64,000 nucleotides of DNA from contig NZ_JACJKA010000013.1 in NCBI RefSeq assembly GCF_016900355.1, positions 33,146-97,145 on the forward strand, written 5' to 3'. The stretch comes from Bacteroides mediterraneensis. GTDB lineage: Bacteria > Bacteroidota > Bacteroidia > Bacteroidales > Bacteroidaceae. The notes beneath the pieces were generated by a model. The model saw only the letters and a program-made list of their open reading frames with translations. It had not been told where the DNA came from and made no database searches. Below, one piece after another: positions 61,908 through 64,000 of this stretch; position 1 is the first letter of the stretch, and the number at the start of each line of letters is the position of its first letter. A program made the position numbers and the translations under genes.

Positions 61908-63716
61908 ATGAGAAATCCCGAGCAAGTATTAAACATTTTAGCTGAACACAGCAACGAGTCAGGTTACAAATACGAACGACTCTATCGTATTCTGTTCAAT
62001 GAGCAGATGTTCTTAGTCGCATATCAGCGCATTCATGCAAAACCAGGCAATATGACACCCGGTACTGATGGACAGACGGAGGACGGCATGAGCATTGACA
62101 AGATACACGCATTAATAGACAGTCTCAAAAGCGAAGTCTATAGGCCTAAACCGGCAAAGAGGGTTTACATACCGAAGAAGAGCGGAAAGTTACGTCCGCT
62201 CGGTATCCCTACGTTTGCAGATAAATTAGTGCAAGAGGTAGTGAGAATGGTTCTCGAAGCCATATACGAAGGATATTTTGAACGGACTTCACATGGTTTC
62301 AGACCCCACAAAAGCTGCCACACGGCACTTAAGAGTCTACAGAATAATTTCAACGGAACAAAGTGGTTCATTGAGGGAGACATAAAAGGTTTCTTTGACA
62401 ATATCAACCATGGCGTGATGATAGAAATTCTGAGGGAACGCATATCTGACGAACGTTTCCTTCGGTTAATACGTAAATTTCTCAACGCTGGATATTTGGA
62501 AGAATGGCACTTCAATAGAACTTATTCGGGTACGCCTCAAGGTGGAATTATCAGTCCAATACTGGCTAATATCTACCTGGACAAGTTCGATAAGTATATG
62601 AAGAAGTATGCACAAGATTTCCATAAGGGTAAAGTTAGACACCGCAACAAGGATATCGGCAGACTGAACAATCGAGTTCACTATCTAAAGAAGAGAATGA
62701 AGGAGGTGACGGACGTTGATAAATTGGAAGCAATGCGGGAGGAAGTTCGTAATAAGCAACAGCAAATACTGACTATGCCGAGCGGTAACGATATGGATGA
62801 GAATTTCCGTAGATTGAATTATGTACGCTACGCTGATGATTTCCTTATAGGGGTCATTGGAAATAAAGCAGAGTGCGAGAAAATCAAGGCGGATGTCACA
62901 CAATTTATGCAAAAGAAGCTAAAATTGGAAATGTCACAAGAAAAGACCTTGATAACCAACGCACAAGACAGTGCAAAATTTCTCGGCTATGAAATATCAG
63001 TCCGTAAAGATTACACAACGCAGAAAAATGCAAGAGGAGAAACTCGTAGACATCGTAATGGTAATGTGATACTACACGTATCACGAGAAGTAATAAAGAA
63101 GAAGTTGCTGAGTCTTGAAGCCATGAATGTGAAAACACAAAATGGCAAAGAAGTGTGGAGGTCTAAAGGTAGAACATACCTGATAGACAATGAGCCACAA
63201 GACATAGTAGCACGTTTCAACACAGAAATCAGAGGATTCTACAACTACTACTCCATTGCAAACAATGCATCGGCACTTGGACGTTCATTTGGATGTATCA
63301 TGAGGTTCAGTATGCTAAAGACATTTGCGCAAAAACTTAACAGTTCCGTCAGAACCATAACAGACAAGTATCGTGAAGATGATAAATTTGTGGTGTGGTA
63401 TACGGACAAGAAAGGCGAACGCAAACCAAGGGTGTTTTACAATGAGGGCTTCAAGCGTATTACCGACTTGGGAACTCAAAAATGTGATAACTTGCCCTAC
63501 TTGTTCAACACTCCATCTATGAGTCTGGTCGAAAGACTGACTGCAAATAAGTGTGAGTTGTGCGGAAAAGAAGGAAATGTTGTGTCACACCACGTCAGGA
63601 AACTCTCAGATTTAAGAGGCAAAACCGAATGGGAACGTAAAATGCTCAAAATGCATAGAAAATCTTTAATCGTCTGTGCAGAATGTCATAACATGATTCA
63701 TGCGGAGAATAGCTAA
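61908..63716 (+). CDS. ltrA: Group II intron reverse transcriptase/maturase with HNH endonuclease (LtrA-like)
   Basis: The protein has 602 residues, LtrA-sized (599). Reverse transcriptase motifs run from about 75 to 420, including RPLGIPTFADKLVQEVVRMVLEAIYE, TSHGFRPHKSCHTAL, the catalytic YADD (308-311) and GTPQGGIISPILANIYLDKFD. The X (maturase) domain follows (about 430-520). The C-terminal HNH endonuclease is intact: CELCGKEG, HHVRKLSDLRGK, CAECHNMIH (about 550-600). AAAGGA lies about 19 nt before the ATG. No frameshift or stop: the intron should be mobile by retrohoming. Confidence 0.95.
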   Translation: MRNPEQVLNILAEHSNESGYKYERLYRILFNEQMFLVAYQRIHAKPGNMTPGTDGQTEDGMSIDKIHALIDSLKSEVYRPKPAKRVYIPKKSGKLRPLGIPTFADKLVQEVVRMVLEAIYEGYFERTSHGFRPHKSCHTALKSLQNNFNGTKWFIEGDIKGFFDNINHGVMIEILRERISDERFLRLIRKFLNAGYLEEWHFNRTYSGTPQGGIISPILANIYLDKFDKYMKKYAQDFHKGKVRHRNKDIGRLNNRVHYLKKRMKEVTDVDKLEAMREEVRNKQQQILTMPSGNDMDENFRRLNYVRYADDFLIGVIGNKAECEKIKADVTQFMQKKLKLEMSQEKTLITNAQDSAKFLGYEISVRKDYTTQKNARGETRRHRNGNVILHVSREVIKKKLLSLEAMNVKTQNGKEVWRSKGRTYLIDNEPQDIVARFNTEIRGFYNYYSIANNASALGRSFGCIMRFSMLKTFAQKLNSSVRTITDKYREDDKFVVWYTDKKGERKPRVFYNEGFKRITDLGTQKCDNLPYLFNTPSMSLVERLTANKCELCGKEGNVVSHHVRKLSDLRGKTEWERKMLKMHRKSLIVCAECHNMIHAENS

Positions 63717-63734
63717 AATGCCGTTATGGGCGGA

Positions 63735-63829
63735 GAGCCGTATACATGGAGACGTGTACGTACGGTTCGGAGGCAGGCTGTCGGAAACCTACCACCGTAA
63801 GGTGGCATGGCGCCGACAGCCGAGCCTAC
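63735..63829 (+). ncRNA. Group II intron domains V and VI
   Basis: Domain V is a 34-nt hairpin, GAGCCGTATAC...GTACGTACGGTTC, which differs from that of Ll.LtrB only in the terminal stem-loop region. Domain VI has outer stem AGGC/GCCT, main stem GGCTGTCGG/CCGACAGCC and an inner CCACC-GTAA-GGTGG hairpin; the bulged branch-point A cannot be fixed without modelling. Confidence 0.85.
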
Positions 63830-63958
63830 AATCAACGAATCGCTCAGGCTTTTTTTACGTTGATCCGTTTTTAGTAAGCATTCGGACAAATGCCCCTTTT
63901 ACACTTTGAGGTTTGATTGTAGCTTTGCGGCAGCGAATACAATTAAACCTCAATTATT
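63830..63958. other. 3' exon and upstream region of the next gene
   Basis: The intron is followed by ATCAACG...CGTTGAT (63831-63837 with 63858-63864), a 7-bp inverted repeat with a T-run in the loop. TAGCTTTG (63920-63927) is an exact -7 element in front of the ATG at 63959; a -33 TTTG at proper distance is missing. Confidence 0.4.
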
Positions 63959-64000
63959 ATGAATAGACTGGAATTTGAAGAATTGGAATTGCAGGTACAA
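63959..64000 (+). CDS. Start of an unidentified gene, cut by the window edge
   Basis: An ATG opens a frame of 14 codons, MNRLEFEELELQVQ, up to the end of the window. The Glu/Leu-rich start resembles small accessory proteins of IS66-type insertion sequences, but 14 residues are not enough to decide. An exact -7 promoter element lies 31 bp upstream. Confidence 0.4.
   Translation, partial: MNRLEFEELELQVQ

Larger units (their letters stand above)
61339..63829 (+). mobile_element. Group IIA (mitochondrial-like, LtrB type) intron, complete
   Basis: The 5' boundary is GTGCGCCCAGATTGG at 61339, the group II consensus. Segments shared with the Lactococcus Ll.LtrB ribozyme follow (for example AACTGGGGATTGCC, TAGTAGTCCGAGCAAG and CATGGCGAAGGGGAACAGT). 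The maturase lies in domain IV (61908-63716). Domain V (63735-63768) and domain VI with a 9-bp plus 4-bp stem (63771-63827) end with AC at 63829. The 2,491-nt total is nearly identical to the 2,492 nt of Ll.LtrB. The 3' end is certain within about 2 bp. It lies in sense with the neighbours and interrupts no recognisable gene. Confidence 0.9.

Noticed and set aside
63831..63864. Transposon end at the 3' side of the intron
   Set aside because: The 7-bp inverted repeat ATCAACG/CGTTGAT is short and its loop holds the T-run. No target duplication or transposase is visible.

Overview
This 64-kb window is a stretch of chromosome from a member of the Bacteroidaceae, probably Bacteroides or Phocaeicola; the species cannot be fixed from the window. 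The evidence is a serine palmitoyltransferase of the Bacteroides sphingolipid pathway, a complete Bat (aerotolerance) operon, a Rho factor with a very long disordered insertion, DUF4295, DUF3127 and DUF3805/3806 proteins, few Shine-Dalgarno sequences, and promoters of the Bacteroidota type (TTTG, then about 20 nt, then TAnnTTTG). Most of the window is housekeeping core genome. I saw no tRNA, rRNA, CRISPR array or prophage.

Layout. 1-180: end of an ABC-type ATPase. 326-8597 (minus): a tight operon led by dnaN, followed by an ExoX-like exonuclease, coaBC, recN, rlmB, a degenerate HtrA-like/TPR protein and a FabK/nitronate monooxygenase-like enzyme. 8774-9145 (plus): a small SSB-like DUF3127 protein divergent from dnaN. 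9269-11275 (minus): rho with a long structured leader. 11578-17147 (plus): ridA, a transglutaminase-like membrane protein, a metallo-hydrolase, a VOC protein, a DUF3805/3806 protein and an ABC-F ATPase. 17512-24907 (minus): DEAD-box helicase, serB, htpG and clpC. 25144-31129 (plus): gyrA, a TPR protein, an AraC regulator and a Cys-type alpha/beta hydrolase. 31507-36314 (minus): lptF/G-type permease, tgt, lon. 36501-42664: a tRNA methyltransferase, a DAGK-type lipid kinase divergent from serine palmitoyltransferase, a tiny basic protein, a DUF2148 protein, a HAD phosphatase, MgtC and a small winged-helix protein. 42916-49887 (plus): map, tsaD, cinA, rpmB-rpmG-DUF4295, ftsY-rimO, and two HU-family genes, the second fused to a membrane segment and a LysM domain. 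50094-59338 (plus): moxR, DUF58, a BatD-like membrane protein, batA, batB, batC, batD, batE and a PAP2 phosphatase. 59456-60935 (plus): a small DNA-binding protein and a DUF2007-USP-USP protein. 61339-63829: an intact group IIA intron of the LtrB type with a full maturase. 63959-64000: start of an unidentified gene.

Most unusual features. (1) Three intergenic regions (17149-17252, 41447-41546, 61157-61282) carry arrays of palindromic elements repeated at exactly 22 bp. In two of them the unit is two inverted AAACGY half-sites 4 bp apart, and the six-nucleotide spacers are not conserved. The half-site is kept, not RNA pairing, which points to a DNA-binding protein occupying sites two helical turns apart. 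I do not recognise this as a named system. (2) A membrane-spanning protein has an HU DNA-binding domain at one end and a LysM peptidoglycan-binding domain at the other. (3) Several familiar proteins lack expected key residues: an HtrA-like domain without catalytic His and Ser, a Tgt without its zinc cysteines, and a GyrA with Gly at the position of E. coli Asp87. (4) DUF3127 ends in an SSB-type acidic tip.
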